From contig JACYXH010000473.1 in NCBI GenBank assembly GCA_026745465.1, forward strand, positions 7,379,191-7,443,190: DNA of 64,000 nucleotides, in the 5' to 3' direction. The DNA comes from Lota lota. Taxonomy: Eukaryota > Chordata > Actinopteri > Gadiformes > Lotidae. The number at the start of each line of letters is the position of its first letter. The stretch's first letter is position 1. This document shows positions 1-21,349 of the stretch, piece after piece. The notes under the pieces were generated by a model that saw only the letters and a list, made by a program, of their open reading frames with translations, ran no database searches and was not told the origin of the DNA. A program made the translations under genes and the position numbers.

Positions 1-1731
1 ACGGCGCAGAGCTGCTCGCCCACGTGCGCTTCGAGACCATCCCGGCCAGCGAGCTGGTGAGCCAGGTCCAGCCTGTGGCGCGCATGATGCTGGACCCTCA
101 CTGTCACCGCCTGCTGGTGGACGCCATGAACTACCACCTGCTGCCCTACCAGCAGAACACGCTGCAGTCCCGCCGCACCCAGGTGCGCGGCGGCCAGCAG
201 ACCCTGCTCACCATCGGCGGGCGCCCGTCCATCACCGAGCGTGCCCTGAGTCGCGAGGTGAGATCCCTACCCTCTCCTCTCTCCGATAAACCTCCCCCGA
301 CCCGGTCTGTTAATGCGTTAAAGAGCCACTACATTTCCCCAGTTGGTACAGTCCACTGGGTAGGCTGGTAGGGCCCCTACTTTTTTTGCCTGTTGGTACA
401 GTGGTACAATGTACTGTGGACATTGGGGTTCGAACCAAGAACCCTTTTTCGCTGGGAGTCAAACAACCCCGACCACTGTACTATCCTATAGCATTGACCT
501 TTGACCTCGACTTTGACCCACTCCAGGTGCTGTGGAGAGACCCGCGTGAGGGCGGAGCCACCTGGCGCCACCTGTCCCAGCTTCCTGCCAAGAGCTTCAA
601 CCAGTGTGTGGCGGTGATGGATGGCTTCCTGTACGTGGCTGGAGGGGAGGACCAGAACGATGCCCGCAACCAGGCCAAGCACGCCGTCAGCACCCTCAGC
701 AGGTGACCAGACCCTCCGCCTAGAATGGAACGCATCCTATGATGCATCGCTTGCTTCGTCCTGAAAGCTATGATGAAGGGTTGTACAAATATCAACATTT
801 GACTTGATCACTCCGAACCCTTATCTAAACTGCAGCAACGTGAATCCAATGAGTTTTGATAACACATTAGGTCAGTTTACAGCTGTCTGTCTTATATAGT
901 CTCTTATCCTCCTCTTTGCGCTCTCGTCCAATCAGATACGACCCCCGCTTCAACACCTGGCTCCACCTGGCCAGCATGCGCCAGCGCCGCACGCACTTCT
1001 CCCTGGCCGCCACCGGGGGGCGCCTGTTCGCCATCGGCGGCCGCAACGTGGAGGGCCTGCTGGCCACCACGGAGAGCTACCTGCCCTCCGCCAACGCATG
1101 GCAGATGCGCGCCCCGATGGAGGTGCCACGCTGCTGCCACGCCAGCGCCACCCTGCCCTCGGGAGACATCCTGGTGTCCGGCGGCTACATCAACTGCGCC
1201 TACTCGCGCTCCGTGGCGTGCTACAGCGTGGAGAGCGATAGCTGGAGCGAGCGGCCGTCCCTGGAGACCCCCCGCGGCTGGCACTGCTCGGCCACCCTGG
1301 GCGGCAACGTGTACGTGGCGGGCGGCAGCCAGCTGGGCGCGGGCGGCGAGCGCGTGGACGTGCTGTCGGTGGAGGTGTTCTCGCCGGAGGGCGGGGCCTG
1401 GAGCCGGGCGGCACCGCTGCCCCTGGGCGTTAGCACGGCGGGGCTGTCGCCGCTGGGCGACAAGCTGTTCCTGCTGGGCGGCTGGAACGAGGCGGAGAAG
1501 CGGTACAAGGCGGCGGTGCAGCGCTACGACCCGGCCACCGACAGCTGGTCCGCGGCCGAGGACCTGCCCGAGCCCACGGTGGGCGTGTCCTGCTGCACGC
1601 TCACGCTGCCGCCCCGCCAGGCCGCGCGGCGCCCGCAGCACCGCAACACGCCGCAGGCCGCGCACGAGGAACCCGCTAGGGTCAGGAGCAGGGAGAGCAG
1701 CGCCAACCCACCTCTGATCATCAGCGCATAG
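1..1731 (+). CDS. klhl31: Kelch-like protein 31, 3' part (BACK tail plus Kelch propeller)
   Basis: This is the 3' end of klhl31; the BTB half lies upstream of the window. Coding exons are 3-257 (open at the left edge), 527-702 and 936-1731, joined by GT-AG introns, giving about 408 visible residues. The first exon carries the end of the BACK domain and a linker with LLTIGGRPS. The next two hold the Kelch repeats, with typical GG doublets: [44 protein letters not shown] and LLGGWNE. This series matches vertebrate KLHL31, a muscle protein. BTB-BACK-Kelch proteins of this kind usually act as CUL3 ubiquitin-ligase adaptors; that role is family knowledge. The Kelch exon is very GC-rich. The C-terminal tail after the last blade (from about 1606) is basic, low in complexity and probably fast evolving. 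Confidence 0.93.
396..486 (-). repeat. tRNA-like SINE fragment in klhl31 intron
   Basis: The intron between the first two visible klhl31 exons holds an antisense copy of a SINE-like module: a B-box-like ggttcgaacccc (minus strand) followed by an aatgtccacagt tail. The same module recurs near 15.4, 44.5, 48.7 and 62.7 kb. It is degenerate. Confidence 0.5.
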
Positions 1732-4500
1732 ACAGAGAGAGAGAGACATAGAGAGAGGGAAGAACGGGATGGAGAGAGATGGTTGTCAGAGGGAAGCGTA
1801 GAAAAACGTACAGGGTGATGGGAAAGAGGGGAAGTGATGGATAGAAAAGCAGTTGGGGTGGCTGAATAAAAGGAGGAGATGAGGGCTGTGTAGCGACGGG
1901 GGTCTCAAACCTTGGCCTAAGGGCCAAATCTGGCCCACCGTCCCCATATGTTAAGAACAAACAAACAAATGTATGTCCTTTCCGTTCCACTTTGGTTTGA
2001 CGTTAGGTTGAATTAGGTTTAAGCGAATAATTAAACATGTTTATTTTTGACAACCATGTATTGGATAATTATTTAATTCTAGGCACAATGAATCAAAAAG
2101 AGGCATGATAAGTCGACCAAGATACCTTTTTTTTTTCGTTTAAGTAACATGCCTATTTACAGGAATGGTAAATAATCAATATTAACATATTTTGATTAGG
2201 GAAACGTAAATAAACAAAGGGCCGTTTGGGAACCGACAGAACCGGCTCTTACTACAAACTGGCCATTGGCCCCCATTTAACTTGAGGTAGGCGAGGTGGT
2301 AGAGACCGGAATGGCGGCTAGCTTAGTTTAGGGGACATCGGCTCGAGCAGTATGAGGGAGAAACATAGAAAAGAGTCAGTTAGTTGTTCAACTGTGAACC
2401 CATTAGCAGTGATATGTAAAAAGTATATTTAAAGTGTATTCGGTGTAACGAATGTGCTTATGGCGAGTAATGTCATTCAATACCAGGTAGCCTTTAGCTA
2501 TGCATATGTACTCGCACCAGGGACAAGTGGCAGTTAATCACCAAATTAGTAAAAACATTATTTATGCTATTTATGTTCTGTAAAATACAGAATAAAAACT
2601 AGACTAGCTCAAAGAAAATAACAAACGTATGTATGGAGTATTAACTTTTTTTTAAGTGTAATAATAATAATGATAGGGTCTGTGAATAGAGAGTAGGGTG
2701 ATAATATATTGTATTATTAATCCATTACATTGACTTATAAAGTATTTTCATAAACAACAATGTATCTGACAACCACTCAATTATGCTCACTACTTAAAAT
2801 AAGATGTGATGTGTACAAAAGTGTAAAAACAAACTGAAAAATACAAAAAATAAGCATTGGATAAACACTTAACAAGCTCATCACTAATCTTTATTTGAGA
2901 TCCTAAGATAACATTTTACGATTATTATCCGAGACCAACAAAGTGAGGAACCAGCTAATATGTTACTAACCGCCAAGTGGAGCCACAGAATGTGTTTGTG
3001 TGAGTGTTGTTAGAGAGGGTGCAGCAAATGTCATGACAGACTTGACTTTTCCTACTCAAATTAGGCTTATCTACTCAAATGAGGAGTATTGTATTATTCT
3101 CTTACTATTTGCCCCTATTGGTGTCTAGAGAAAGAGTAGGAGTGGTCAGCTACACATCAATGCTGTATCAGTGATTGTGATGTGCTTCCGCATCAGTTAC
3201 ACAGAATAAAGCCAATCTGATCCAAACAAGTCTATTTCATTATTAAGACGTCACTGGGTGGCTCCTGGGAATAATACGGCCTCTGTCAAGGTACAAGGAC
3301 TACAAATGTGATCGTATAAATCGATTTGGGGAGTGCTTTTTTCAATCCTGTGTGTAATATACTTAGCATGGGTAACCTTAGTGGAACTCAACACCCTGAC
3401 AGTGATCACTCCATCCTCTACCAGAAGACTAAATTGTCGTTGGTATGGTTGTGTGATCATTTAAATTAATACACCATGATGAATCTAGTGATGGGACATT
3501 CTGAGCCTAGAGGGGCATCTCAAATAGCGAGGTCATACCGAACTGAAGTGCTCTGTCAATGACCTCATTTCTTTTAATAACCTCCCAAAGTTCACTTACA
3601 AGAGTCAGAGAACACAGCAACGAGTGTGATTTGAATGCAAGAACCCACACCGTACTTTCCATTTCATCTTTGGAGAGGACCGAAACTGATATTTTTACCC
3701 TTTGTCCAATTACAAAGGTATACGCCGAGATCGTGGCATGTTAAAAGGGTGGGACAAAAGGTGAACTGTATGCAAATGAGCACGTAGTGCAGCGCACGCT
3801 TGACCACGGACCAAGCAGGTTCATTTCCTGGTTTTATTTCCTGGTATAGGGTGAGGGCGATGCCGCACATTGTGAACCACGAGTAATCGCGGCTGGTCAG
3901 GCCGGGCTGATCCCCAGATAAGTGTTGTTACTGCCGCTAGATTAGAATAAGACTACTCAGTACACATTGGAAATCTTTTGGAAAGTATATACAAGTGCAT
4001 TCCCCTCCCATTAACAAGGCTACTACAAGTCAATGGAAGTGGATGAAGGAAAGCAAATGCTAGCCCAGCAAAGTCCTTCTGGACGCATTACGAATTTGGA
4101 AGCAAACAACTCGTCAGAATCTTGGTAAGACAGGCAAACGCCAAGCTAGATATTTCTGCATATCCCTTTAAGGGCAAGAGTATATTTTTGATTTGTTCAT
4201 CAGTACCATTAGTAGACAGTGCCTCCATGTGAGATAATACTAATATTTTTAACTACTCGCAGCCAAATTGAAGATGCTTTCCATACATCTCAAAATAAGA
4301 CCCTACCTCTCCATATTTTGCTGGTCTTTAAATGGCTCACTGGTCAATAGTTGCCTGTCCCTTACGTTCCCTTAAATACCACACATACACAGAAGACCTA
4401 AAACCAAAGCTGTACTCCGTGGCTAGTCTGGTGTGCTACCAGCTTTAGAGTAACTGCAATTCACTTCACAAAAGACAACTGAACAAAGCACGGCTTTTTA
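1732..4500. other. Intergenic, AT-rich; no gene seen
   Basis: This is the spacer between klhl31 (+) and the 3' end of rpl11 (-). The start is the klhl31 3'UTR. I find no conserved protein or RNA gene. Around 1893-2240 a segment begins with gggggtctcaaacc and ggccaaatctggccc, resembling a terminus of a degenerate hAT-family repeat; its other end is unclear. Confidence 0.5.
1865..1870 (+). other. klhl31: klhl31 poly(A) signal
   Basis: An AATAAA hexamer lies 134 nt after the klhl31 stop codon. It is the first canonical signal on this strand and gives a short 3'UTR. Confidence 0.55.
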
Positions 4501-4506
4501 CCAATT

Positions 4507-4512
4507 TTTATT
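4507..4512 (-). other. rpl11: rpl11 poly(A) signal
   Basis: AATAAA on the minus strand, 29 nt after the stop codon. The very short 3'UTR is usual for ribosomal protein genes. Confidence 0.7.
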
Positions 4513-4540
4513 TGTTTGGTACAAACAAAGAGAAGCAGTT

Positions 4541-9054
<4,514 letters not shown>

Positions 9055-9063
9055 GTTTGATCA

Positions 9064-9099
9064 CTAGAAGAGAGCGTCAATTTCCGGCGCCGGGCATTT
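9064..9099 (-). promoter_or_regulatory. rpl11: rpl11 start region: TOP-like tract, ETS-like site, LINE target duplication
   Basis: On the minus strand, CTCTCTTCTAG (9064-9074) ends 9 nt before the ATG and looks like a 5' terminal oligopyrimidine start, which couples ribosomal protein mRNAs to mTOR control. Just upstream is CCGGAAAT, an ETS/GABP-like site typical of these promoters. The sequence then meets GCGCCGGGCATTT (plus strand, 9087-9099), one copy of the LINE target-site duplication. The original TATA-like GATAAAT is now at 14330-14336, on the far side of the LINE. Confidence 0.65.
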
Positions 9100-9213
9100 C
9101 TTCTTCTTCTTCTTCTTCTTTGAGTTTTTACGGCATTTGGCATCCAAGTCGTTGCATTACTGCCTCCTACAGACAATTGCCCATTATCTATTTATTCATT
9201 TCACTCCTTTAAA

Positions 9214-12200
9214 CTACAATTTCCTAAATAGGCCAGTGTCTTTTAAAAACGCAAATAAATATTTCCTTCCGTTAACGGTAACTCCACTCTCAAGGACTTG
9301 TGTAATCCTGCGTCCAACTAAACCTAATTTCTGTAGTCCAGCAAACATAACCCCTCTTTCACGAATATATTTCCTGCATGACATCAAGACATGCTCCACT
9401 GTCTCCATTTCCCCACACAAACTACAATAGCCAGTCGGATGTTTTCCCAATATAAAAAGTGTACTATTTAACCTACTGTGTCCAATTCTCAGTTTGCTGA
9501 TAATTACTTGATCTTGTCGTTTAAATCCACTGTAGCTCACCCCTCCATGGCCTACTTTAGCCTGAATCCTATGCAATTTCCTCCCTTTATTTCCACCATC
9601 CCAATACTGTTGCCACTGTTTGGAAATTTCTTCCCACACAATGCTTTTCCCTTCTGATTTTGAGAGCTTAGTATTCAGTTCTACATTACCCTTCTTAACC
9701 GCCTCCTTTGCCAATTTATCCACTCGTTCATTACCTGGTATTCCTGCATGAGCAGGGACCCACATGAACACCACATTCACACCCTGATCAACAAGCCTTG
9801 AATTTATAAACAAAATTTCATACACAAGTTCTTGGTGACTACTGGCTGATCCTGACTTGAGAGTTGACAGCGCTGACACTGAGTCACTACAAATGAGTAC
9901 ATTGCGCACCATCACCTCTTCCACCCATCGTACAGCTAACAAAAGTCCAAGCATTTCAACTGCATACACACTTAAATAGTCTGAAGTTCTCCTACTGACT
10001 CCAATCTGATAACTGGGAATCACCACTGCAGCCCCCGTTGCTCCTGTCAGTAAATCTTTCGAGCCATCAGTAAAAAGCTGTACATAACCACCATAATTTC
10101 TATCTCTATAGTCATAATATTCTTGAACTATGTCTACGGTCTTATTCCTGCACTTGATATTCAGCAACTCCAGATCTACACATGCAATATTCAGCATCCA
10201 GGCTGGCATAACAGGCCACAGGACAGTTGGGCAAAACTCAATTCCTTGGACTTTCATCTGCTCTGCTATTTCCTCGCCTATCCATCCAAAACTTCCCTTT
10301 CGCTCTTTACCCCTCTCCCAGCTATTCTCCAATACCCTCTTTGTTGGATGCCATTCATCATGACCTTTTAAATGTATCCAATAATTGGCCATAAGCTGTT
10401 TCCGACGGAGCCACAACGGCATTTCACCTGTCTCAACTTGCAGAGCACAAACTGGGGCAGTTTTCATCGACCCCAAACAAATCCTCAGAGCACGGGCCTG
10501 AATAACATCCAGATCAGACAGAACAGATTTAGCTGCAGATCCATATACAATACTACCATAATCCAACCTTGATCGTATTAAGACTTTATAAATATACTTC
10601 ATTGACGTAAAATCAGCCCCCCACTCCAATCCTGCAAGACATCTCATAACATTGATCACCTTTCTACATTTACTAACCACCTGTCTAACATGCTCTTTCC
10701 ACGTCAGTCTCATATCAAAATACACACCTAAAAAACGAAAAGTATCAACTCTCTCCAAGTCATTTCCATATAATGTCAGATTACAACCATGGAGTTTCTT
10801 CCTTGTAAAGAACATAGTTTTAGTTTTTTCCACTGAAAATTTAAAACCCCACTGAGCTCCCCAGTCTGCAACTCGCGTAACTGCATCCTGCATTTTCTTA
10901 ATCAAATAATCAATATTTCTCCCTCTTTTCCACATAGCTCCGTCATCAGCAAACAGTGATCTACCTATGTCCATCGGGATATTCACAAATACATCATTTA
11001 TCATAATAGAGAAAAGCGTCGGACTCACTACACTCCCCTGAGGTGTCCCATTTTTAACAACAAACATGCTGGATACCTCAGAACCTATCTTCACTCGAAT
11101 GGTCCTTTTATCCAAAAAATCCATTATCCAATTGAACATATTCCCCCCAACTCCGATCTTATGTAACTTTATTAGCATTCCCTCAGTCCATAGCATATCA
11201 TATGCTTTCTCAACATCAAAAAACACTGCAACCACTGTCTCTTTATTTACTTGGGCTTTCCTTATTTCATCCTCTAAACACACCACTGGATCCATAGTGT
11301 TCCTACCTTTCCGAAAACCACTTTGATAAGCTGCCATCATGCCTCTACTTTCAATGAAATGTACTAACCTCTCATTTATCATACGCTCCATTAATTTACA
11401 AATGTGAGATGTCAATGCAATTGGCCTATAATTCCCAGGCCTACTTGGATCTTTACCTGGTTTCCTTATTGGTACAATCAGCGCCTCTTTCCAACTCTCT
11501 GGCATGTAACCCTCCTCCCAAACTTTGTTATATAACAACAATAATTTCTCCAGGCCATCAGAATTTAAATGCTTTATCATGCTATAACAAACCTCATCTT
11601 TACCAGGCGCGGTCTTACCCGACTTATCCAGTGCTTTCCTCAATTCCCCCATACTGAAAGGGACACTCAGACCATCACCATCACACTTAACTTTCCTGCA
11701 TAGAGCCTCCACGTTGTCCGCTTTCATTTTACCCCTGCCTCTTTTCTCATCTACAGACAAATTATCCGAGCTATGCACTTTAACAAATGTAATAGCCATC
11801 AACTCTGCCTTTTCCGTATTAGTTACTGCTGTCACATCCCCTTCAGTCAGAACTGGATAACTCCACTCCCTTCTATCACCTCCCATCTTTTTTATCATAC
11901 TCCACACCTCACCCACTTGCGTTGTGCTACCAATCGTATCACAATAATTCCTCCAATGAGACCTTTTTGCATGCCTCACTGTCCTCCGCACTACAGCCTG
12001 AGCTTGCTTGTATTGTATCATATGCTGAAAATTATGAGTTCGTTTCACTATTCTGAAAGCCCTGTTTCTATTCCTCACAGCTTCCTTTCACTCATCATCC
12101 CACCAGGGCACTACTTTCCTCTTCTTACTACCTTTACTTTTAGGAATGGATTCCAATGCTGCCAATATTATGCCCTGCTTTATGTAGCTATCAAGCGTCT

Positions 12201-12975
12201 CTATAGACATTTCTGCATTGACCTGATTTAGACATTTGTCACTAACCTGCAAAAATTTCCCCCAATTTGCCTTTTCAAGGATCCATTTCCCACCCAATCC
12301 TTCGCTAACCAACGAGGTATTAACATTTATCTTACACCAGATTGGATAATGATCGCTCCCTATGGTCCCCTCCTGATACACAAACCAATCACATATTGAT
12401 GCTATAGTATTAGATACAAATGTGAGATCAAGCACAGATTCTTTACCCACCGTAATATCTATTCTCGTTTTACTACCATCATTTAAACAAACCAGGTTCC
12501 TCTCATCTAACAGCTCCTCAAGCACCAGCCCATTTTTATCCGTGCTATCACTCCCCCACAACACATTGTGCCCATTAAAATCACCGCACCATATAATGTT
12601 CCTACTATCCTGCCCTTCTACCTCCTCAAGTAAGTGTAACTCTAGTTTCTTGCAGGGATTATAATAATTTACAATGACCAACTCCAATTCCACAGCCCAT
12701 ACCTTCACTACCACATATTCCTGTTCATTCCCTATACCCAGTACTCTATAAGGAAGGCCTTGTTTTATAAAAGTGACGCATCCTCCACCTCTCCCGTCTC
12801 TTCTATCTCTTCTCACCGCCAAATACCCATATAAAATAAAGTCTAGACTAGGAAGTAACCAGGACTCTTGAACACAAACAATGTCTGGTTTATCTCTCCT
12901 ACTTACAATAAACTGCTTGAAATCTTGTCCATTTGATAATAAACTCCTTGCATTCCATTGTAGAATTAACAACAT
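9214..12975 (-). pseudogene. LINE ORF2: endonuclease, reverse transcriptase, RNase H; one in-frame stop
   Basis: ORF2 is best read from the ATG at 12973-12975. An apurinic-type endonuclease comes first, with LQWNARSLLSNG, the catalytic-type CGDFNGHNVLWGSD and IGSDHYPIW. After it the frame has a single TGA at 12088-12090, between WWDDE and KEAVRNRNRAF, where related elements usually keep a sense codon. Downstream the frame runs open to 9214: reverse transcriptase with YRPIALTSHICKLMERMI, GTPQGSVVSPTLFSIMINDV and the FADD active site, then RNase H with LFTDGSK, AVEMLGLLLAVRW, CSDSVSALS and HAGIPGNERVDKLAKEA, then a C-terminal CSLCGEMETVEHVLMSC knuckle. Only one stop in about 1,250 codons suggests very recent inactivation, an assembly error or an allelic variant. 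Confidence 0.9.
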
Positions 12976-12983
12976 TATTAATA

Positions 12984-14171
12984 TCAACTCAAACACGTTA
13001 GCTCTTGGCTAGCTTGTACTCTAAGCTCATCATTCACCTCTTCCCATTTTAGCCCTCTCATACCCAAATGATGTTCTGCTGCTTTCACAATAATCTGAAT
13101 CCGTTCAGTTTTTGATTTAATCTCACAGGTCGCATTAATAACTCCCGCTATAAACGTTACCAAGTTCTTCTTCTCTCTCCAAACTTTCTGTTTCTCCTGC
13201 TGTGCTTTTACCGCTTCTATCTCTCTGGAATCTTCTCCTTCCACCTGTCTTTTCTGGCCTGCCATCTTGACTGCCTCAGCATATGAAACTTTTCCCCTTA
13301 CTCTTATCTGTTGCACCTCCACCTCCCTTTTCAACACCTCACAACCCCAATAAGCAACGCTGTGACTGCCTCCACAATTACAGCACCTTGGTTTTACACC
13401 CTCTCCACACTTTCCATACTCATGATCCCCACCACATCTAGCACATCTCCTCTTTCTTTTACACATTCTGGCTACATGCCCAAATTCCTGACAGTTGAAA
13501 CACCTCATAGGCTTCGGTACAAACTCTCTTATATTATACTTCAGAAAGCCAAGATACACCTCCTTAGGTAGCATCCCTCCCTCAAACTCTATCACGATAC
13601 CTTCAGTTTCCCTTTTTTCCACTCCAGCGGTCAGTCTCCTCACATTCCTTATGGAATTAGTCCTCACCTTCAAGTTCTCCATCAATACCTTCATACTGAC
13701 ATTTAGGGAAATCCCAAACACCACCCCCTTACAACCACTGAACCTCTTTTCCCCAACCCGTACAACCCGAGATATCTTAACTTTCCCAACGCTAGTCAAT
13801 TTTTTCACCTTTTCCACCTCCTCTTCTGTATTACAGCCTATTAGCAAATTACCATCCCCCAAAACCCTCGCATACCTCACCTCACCAACTTGCCTTTGAA
13901 TGATTTGTGTCAACTTTATAGGATCAAATTTCTTCACTCCCCCTTCTTCCTCAAATCTTACCACCATATTAGTCACTCCGGTGTTCTGACCTCTCCTCCC
14001 AACGTCTCTCTCATTATCCGACCCACTAGCGCCAGAATGTTCTTTTTTCCTTTTCCTACCACTCTCCTTCCTTTTTCTATTTACTACCTCGTTCCAATCA
14101 CCCTCCCTTCTCTCTTCCTCCTCACTCAACAACATACTACTTTCGCCACCGTCACTCTCCGTCCCTGCCAT
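12984..14171 (-). CDS. LINE ORF1, CCHC zinc-knuckle RNA-binding protein
   Basis: An intact 395-residue ORF1 starts with an ATG in good context (caagATGG). The N-terminal 60 residues are highly charged (RKRKESGRKRKKE). The middle resembles the RNA-binding region of gag-like LINE proteins. Cysteine knuckles follow, including CFNCQEFGHVARMC, CARCGGDHEYGKC and CCNCGGSHSVAYWGC, at about residues 215-275. Such proteins coat the element RNA to form the retrotransposition particle. The stop lies 8 nt before the ORF2 ATG, so ORF2 may be translated by reinitiation. Confidence 0.88.
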   Translation of the reverse strand: MAGTESDGGESSMLLSEEEERREGDWNEVVNRKRKESGRKRKKEHSGASGSDNERDVGRRGQNTGVTNMVVRFEEEGGVKKFDPIKLTQIIQRQVGEVRYARVLGDGNLLIGCNTEEEVEKVKKLTSVGKVKISRVVRVGEKRFSGCKGVVFGISLNVSMKVLMENLKVRTNSIRNVRRLTAGVEKRETEGIVIEFEGGMLPKEVYLGFLKYNIREFVPKPMRCFNCQEFGHVARMCKRKRRCARCGGDHEYGKCGEGVKPRCCNCGGSHSVAYWGCEVLKREVEVQQIRVRGKVSYAEAVKMAGQKRQVEGEDSREIEAVKAQQEKQKVWREKKNLVTFIAGVINATCEIKSKTERIQIIVKAAEHHLGMRGLKWEEVNDELRVQASQELTCLS

Positions 14172-15233
14172 CTTGGCAGAGCTTCCACCCTCCCACGCCC
14201 GCTACTCAAACGGACTTATTCCCTGTTTTAGAACCCCTTGTATTTATGAATCGCTTCAAGTTTTCAGAGTCTCTTTCCTCTCCAAATCTAGCTCCTCTCT
14301 CCAATCCTCCTCCTGCCGGCGCGCCGGGCATTTATCAGCATGTGTCCGCTTTAAATCGGGGCGGTCAAAACCCGTGGAGAACGAAAAAGATTCCGATTAC
14401 ACAACCAGAATAAGAAAAGAACCCCCACATAACCTCAAATTAAACCAGTGGGATCGTGTATGTAGCAGTCTGTTTAACAATAAACCAGTCCTTATGGTAT
14501 GATAAAATAGTATAGAGACGGATGGACTGCGAACACAACTGACAATGTTATTCTGAGTGGCCCTAAATTGCAAAAGCAATGCCAGTCTAGATATTATCTT
14601 TATATTTGCAAGAGCGTTTCCTTAAACCATGTATCAACTTCAAGGTGTTAAACATTTGATCCATTATGCAATGTCATTGTTAATGCATGTTGGTAATCTT
14701 GTAGGCTAATAATAATGTATTGTTCTCAGCTGTGCACCACTTAAATAATTCCCATATGGTATTGTATCTGTTTATTTTCTAACTTAAATACTATTACTAC
14801 TACGGAAATGTATTCATTACCGAGGCATGAGGCAGCCGTATGTTCTAAAAGAACAAAACACTGTTTATGTCCTGTCATTTCGATGTTTAGGTTTAGTAGC
14901 TCAGAAGCTCTGTTTACTGTATTAAAGAAAATGTGATAATTAATTATATACGGACAGTTAGAGAACACTCAATGCAACGCTGGGACCACACACATCTTAT
15001 ATATTTGACAATAAGACAATTAGATAATATCCCCAAAGACCATTTAATTGATTTACCTGCTTATGAGCATTTTTATTTTGTTTGCATTTGTTTAAAAAAA
15101 ATACTGATCCCAGCTGGCAAAGTCCATGGTACACTATATACTACTGATAATCACTAGGAAATAACAGACCTAAACAAATTTCCCTCTCAGCCAAGTTTTA
15201 CACTAGCTGGGTTGTAGTAACACCCTCTGACCA

Positions 15234-15270
<37 letters not shown>
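15234..15270 (+). repeat. (G)37 homopolymer
   Basis: An uninterrupted run of 37 guanines. It could form G-quadruplexes, and its length is unreliable in most sequencing data. Confidence 0.95.
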
Positions 15271-15272
<2 letters not shown>

Positions 15273-15344
15273 GAATCGATATTTTCAAACTTCCCTTTGT
15301 GAGGAGAATTCATAACGCCTAATAATGAACTAATAACTCATGGA

Positions 15345-15490
15345 GCAGGATAGTGCAGTGCCTAGGGGCGTCTTTCGACTGAAAGGTATTGGGTTCGACT
15401 CGCGATGTCCACAGCCTACCTGTAAGCATCCAGCAACATGCCCTTACCCCCTACCTACCTGCTCCTTCGGATGAAAGCGTGTGCTGAACA
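15345..15490 (+). repeat. tRNA-derived SINE-like copy
   Basis: The copy has an A-box-like segment (agtgcagtgcctaggggcg), a B-box-like gggttcgactc, a shared gatgtccacagcctacctgt core and an aacatgcccttacccc tail. Related copies in both orientations recur elsewhere in the window (44.5, 48.7, 62.7 and 0.4 kb). Confidence 0.6.
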
Positions 15491-15986
15491 GAAATAACCG
15501 TGGTATACATGTCTTAAGTTGAATGGCATAACAGGAGGATTTAGGTTTTTGCCACCTTCCTCCCATCGCTTTTCTTATAAGATTTGCTGTATCAGCTTTC
15601 TTGACAATTAATAGTCCTCCCTTCTCTGCACTGGAACTCCGCTCATACCTGAATCCTGTCGTTCAGCTCCACCCATGGATTAGAACCGTCATTAAATCGT
15701 ATGTGTATCTTGCGCTCTTCCACACACATCCAGATACACGAGCTAGTCACTGCAACAATGTTTTCTATTTATTGTAAGCAACTTATACCGTGCCAATACT
15801 GTGAGATGAAAATGAAATTTCAAAGCATCTGCAGCAGAACTTCTTACATTGGGAAGTGAATTCCTATCAGTATAACATTTAGCAGTCAAAACATTGCTTG
15901 ATTCTTTTTTTTGTTTTGTTATTGCGACAAAAAGACAAGACAACAAAGCTTCTCCTTTTTTGGCAATGGATGATAAATGAAATCAT

Positions 15987-15992
15987 TTTATT
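15987..15992 (-). other. eef1a copy 1 poly(A) signal
   Basis: AATAAA on the minus strand, about 265 nt after the stop codon and downstream of the conserved 3'UTR element. Confidence 0.6.
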
Positions 15993-16078
15993 TACCCATG
16001 ATATTTTAATTTTTTTTAAGTAGTGTGTCATCACCCTAATCTCTTCTCTAGGCCAGTCGGACGCTGGGGCACATGCCC

Positions 16079-16143
16079 TCCTTTCCTACGGAAGCTTTTG
16101 CGGTGGGTTCTGATGAGCATAAGCCAGTCCTTGAGAAGAGAGC
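16079..16143 (-). promoter_or_regulatory. Conserved eef1a 3'UTR element, copy 1
   Basis: The plus-strand text ctttcctacggaagcttttg, followed by a tgatgagcataagccagtcc segment, aligns with the 3'UTR of copy 2 (22358-22430). It also resembles the remembered human EEF1A1 3'UTR sequence around GGACTGGTTAATG and GCATCGTAAAA. Confidence 0.6.
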
Positions 16144-16255
16144 TATGCGTTGAGGAGGAGGGGGAGGGGCGGGGGGAGGGGGGAGGATGAGGCGAGGAGG
16201 CCCGTTGCCGTGGCGGCGGCGAGGCGCTCCTCGGCGGGACATCCCGTGCCGGGAT

Positions 16256-21349
<5,094 letters not shown>

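Larger units (their letters stand above)
9100..14320 (-). mobile_element. Non-LTR retrotransposon (LINE, I/Nimb-like, with RNase H)
   Basis: A nearly full-length LINE of about 5.2 kb lies on the minus strand. It has a 5'UTR of about 150 bp, ORF1 (12984-14171), an 8-nt gap, ORF2 (9214-12975), and a 3'UTR ending in (GAA)n, seen as (TTC)n at 9100-9120. A perfect 13-bp direct repeat, GCGCCGGGCATTT, flanks it at 9087-9099 and 14321-14333, so both ends are defined. CCHC knuckles in ORF1 plus endonuclease, reverse transcriptase and RNase H in ORF2 fit the I superfamily; the clade name is by recognition only. Long open frames and the exact duplication point to a recent insertion. ORF2 carries one in-frame TGA. 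Confidence 0.93.
14334..15986. other. Intergenic: displaced rpl11 upstream DNA, poly-G run, SINE
   Basis: The first few hundred bases are what lay upstream of rpl11 before the LINE inserted. I see no gene. A 37-base pure G run occupies 15234-15270, and a SINE copy follows near 15.35 kb. The region ends at the eef1a copy 1 poly(A) signal. Confidence 0.55.

Noticed and set aside
904-1749. 281-residue open frame antisense to klhl31
   Set aside because: A GC-rich shadow of the Kelch exon. Its residue make-up is Arg/Ala/Gly-rich and it matches no family.
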